A stretch of 20,844 nucleotides of DNA, from assembly GCA_030463445.1 (NCBI GenBank), contig JAQGFW010028774.1, forward strand, positions 1-20,844. The letters are read 5' to 3'. Positions 19,008 to 20,844 of this stretch are shown here, one piece after another; the first letter of the stretch is position 1; each line of letters starts with the position of its first letter. Both the position numbers and the translations under genes were made by a program. The stretch comes from Euplotes aediculatus (lineage: Eukaryota > Ciliophora > Spirotrichea > Euplotida > Euplotidae). The notes beneath the pieces were generated by a model, which saw only the letters and a program-made list of their open reading frames with translations, was not told where the DNA came from and did not search any database.

Positions 19008-19131
19008 GAGGAAGTTTGATCCTTTTGATCTTCATCAAAATCATTTATGCTGGATTCATTTAGTCTTGCTTCTGATGTTTTATTGTTGTCTCTATCGTCT
19101 TGATTAGGCTGGTTGTTTTCTGATGATTTGA
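19008..19131 (-). CDS. Exon encoding an acidic, Asn/Ser-rich segment
   Basis: This 124-nt exon has the TATAG acceptor and a GTAAGC donor. Only one frame is open, reading KSSENNQPNQDDRDNNKTSE and on to NDFDEDQKDQTS. The composition matches the Ser/acidic stretch at 17.0-17.2 kb, so both may belong to one minus-strand gene with a disordered linker. Start and earlier exons are not identified. Confidence 0.5.
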
Positions 19132-20094
19132 CTATACAGTGTTAAATATTTGGCATTTTGGGAACAAACATCAAAAATTATTGGTCTTAGAATTAAAATT
19201 TATTTGTAAGTTTGAGCAAAGCAAAATGATTGATTTCCAATGGTGTTCATAAATGCTCTTTAAGTCGTTAATTTATTATAATGCAATAAAAAATTTAAAT
19301 GTTGATCATTCAATATCTGTAATTAGGCTTATAAATTTTGATAAAAGTTAAGCAATTAATAATGTTATAATGGAACATTGTAAATAAATATAAAGTAAAG
19401 TATTTGATAAAATTATAAGTTAAAATCTAGTTATGTTAAAAATAGATTTTAGTTTAATGTTTTATTTCGAAGTTAAAACTATACTCTACTTTATATTTAT
19501 CTCAAACATTACATGGTTTTCTATTTCTGTATTTATGCAAAATATAGACTATGCTATTTTTCGAATTCTGTAGTTATCTTTAATAGTGTTTGAGGTTATC
19601 ATTTTGATGAATAAACTTCAACAATCTAAATTTAGAACCTTGAAATTTTCTTGTATGAAAGGTATTTACTCACTTGTATGATATGAACTTTATGAATAGT
19701 TCACTATTATTTAAATAAATGTTTATAAATTAGAGACTAAATATATATCTGAGATACATACTAAAATATCATTCAAATGTCAGTTAATTAGCTAAAGTTA
19801 TATTTAACTCAATAATTTAAGTAAAATATCAGCATTATAAACTTATAATATTTGCTTGCACAAATCAATGTTGAATATTGTATATCAAAATGACATAGCT
19901 TAAAAGTTTTTGTCTATCCTTCTCCACCTAGTGTTCTGTGAAATAAAAATGATTTAATTTGTCTCGATTTTAATCTCTCCTCTAAACTACCTCACAAATT
20001 AAGATCCAGTTTTGTGTTAACAAATTCTCGATAGGCTATGTTGCAAGTTTATAACGTATTATTTAACTCTTCCATTTTAGTTAATTTAATTGTA
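19132..20094. other. AT-rich stretch without recognised genes
   Basis: I see no frame, repeat or RNA that I can support. A slightly GC-richer patch near 19.92-20.0 kb has a TTTCACAG acceptor-like site on the minus strand but no usable frame after it. Confidence 0.4.
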
Positions 20095-20238
20095 CTAATT
20101 AAGTTTCCCTATTTTTGCATTATTTTTGAGCAAATTCCGACTTATGACACGTCGGCTGGCAATTTGTTTTGCCACGTGAATTTTGACAAAGCTCTGCCGC
20201 TTTTGGGAGGGAATTAAGTAGCAGGGTTTACTGAGCAT
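20095..20238 (-). CDS. Small basic ORF in an isolated GC-rich island
   Basis: ATG to TAG gives 47 codons: MLSKPCYLIPSQKRQSFVKI, then HVAKQIASRRVISRNLLKNN and AKIGKLN. It is strongly basic with little acid, which would suit a mitochondrial targeting segment or an RNA-binding peptide. Composition differs sharply from the flanking AT-rich DNA. A GTACAA donor-like site at the stop means it might be a first exon. The opposite strand is also open if one TGA is Trp. The family is not recognised. Confidence 0.38.
   Translation of the reverse strand: MLSKPCYLIPSQKRQSFVKIHVAKQIASRRVISRNLLKNNAKIGKLN
20137..20173. other. Two adjacent perfect hairpins
   Basis: CCGAC/GTCGG (20137-20141 with 20151-20155) and GGCAA/TTGCC (20158-20162 with 20169-20173, six-base loop) lie three bases apart. 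A CACGT/ACGTG pair can extend the second. They overlap the small ORF and could be an RNA structure or coincidence. Confidence 0.4.
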
Positions 20239-20844
20239 GAAGTCAGTTAATGCTCTATTTGTTAATAAAATAGATTAAATTTAACTTCAGAAATTAAGTC
20301 ACTAAAATAGAGAGATGATGCTAAAAACTCTTAACAAAATTAGTTAATTAATGTTTTAATCCGTCAGTTCCTATTAATTAACTCTGTCCTTATTTCAAAC
20401 ACAGAGCTAAATCGACTGGTTTTAAAATTTAAGTAACTATTAATCTTTAAGTATTAGTGCTAAACTTTAAATTTGAAAAATAGGTAAAATTCTTTTAATC
20501 CTTAATTTATACTGAGAAAATATTAGTGAAAATGAGACATATTGATTATAGTATACTCAAAACCTCAATAGCTAAAGGGCTAACGATAAGAAGGTTATTT
20601 ATATTGATTAAGTAAGGGATCTTTGAAGCAGTAAATTTTCAGATATATATGAAGAATTTCATACTCTCAAATTTTTCTCACTTTAATGTATGTCAAAGTG
20701 CTTACAAAATTTTGAGAGAAAAAAAACTCTATTTTTACATTTGCTTTCCAGCTAAATTTTTCATATTGCATGCAGTTTAAGATTTGAAAATTGGTATTAT
20801 GACAGCTTTCATAATTAGAGAACTTAAGCATCTTATTCAAAATA
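20239..20844. other. AT-rich right end without recognised genes
   Basis: No supported frame or repeat. A short inverted match of ACTTTGA/TCAAAGT type and A/T tracts are all I see. Confidence 0.4.

Noticed and set aside
20137-20195. U4 snRNA-like 3' half (hairpin, then TGGCAATTT and an Sm-like site)
   Set aside because: The conserved 5' part of U4 that pairs with U6 is absent upstream, and a protein frame crosses the same bases.
1-20844. Bacterial (Mycoplasma) or mitochondrial origin, suggested by TGA = Trp
   Set aside because: Multiple GT-AG introns with consistent phases, no Shine-Dalgarno pattern, and low gene density argue for nuclear DNA.

Overview
The window looks like AT-rich nuclear DNA from a eukaryote, probably a protist. 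Its best gene has many in-frame TGA codons where tryptophan fits and no TAA or TAG in about 1,220 codons, and it is cut by GT-AG introns. That points to a nuclear code with UGA = Trp. The code is known from ciliates such as Blepharisma, but these introns (38 nt to 3.6 kb) are unlike the 15-16 nt introns of that group, so I do not name a taxon. Acceptor sites are very uniform (TATAG just before the exon) and donors are mostly GTAAG/GTAAC/GTAAT.

Region 1 (1 to about 11574, minus strand): gene A, a large unidentified helical protein in about nine exons, running off the left edge. Reading phase agrees at every proposed junction. Its last exon in the window is an 853-codon block containing an Arg/Lys/Glu repeat encoded by a CTTTCT microsatellite. 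Most of the 11.5 kb is AT-rich intron, the largest about 3.6 kb. A few short plus-strand frames lie inside the introns.

Region 2 (11656 to 16048, minus strand): gene B, a 278-residue unidentified protein in a five-exon model. Its stop codon overlaps an AATAAA signal and lies only 81 bp before the proposed start of gene A, so the spare DNA here sits in introns rather than between genes.

Region 3 (about 16.4 to 19.1 kb, mainly minus strand): a GC-richer zone with coding-like stretches rich in Ser, Asp, Glu and Asn. Their reading is broken by in-frame TAA/TAG codons and one frame change. It is either a decayed gene, a gene with several very short introns, or a gene that uses TAA/TAG as Gln. A plus-strand frame overlaps it.

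Region 4 (19.1 kb to the end): AT-rich DNA with one isolated GC-rich island near 20.1-20.24 kb that carries a 47-codon minus-strand ORF and two perfect short hairpins.

No tRNA, rRNA, CRISPR array, transposase, reverse transcriptase or complete mobile element was recognised. The functional link between genes A and B, if any, is unknown; they are tandem on one strand.
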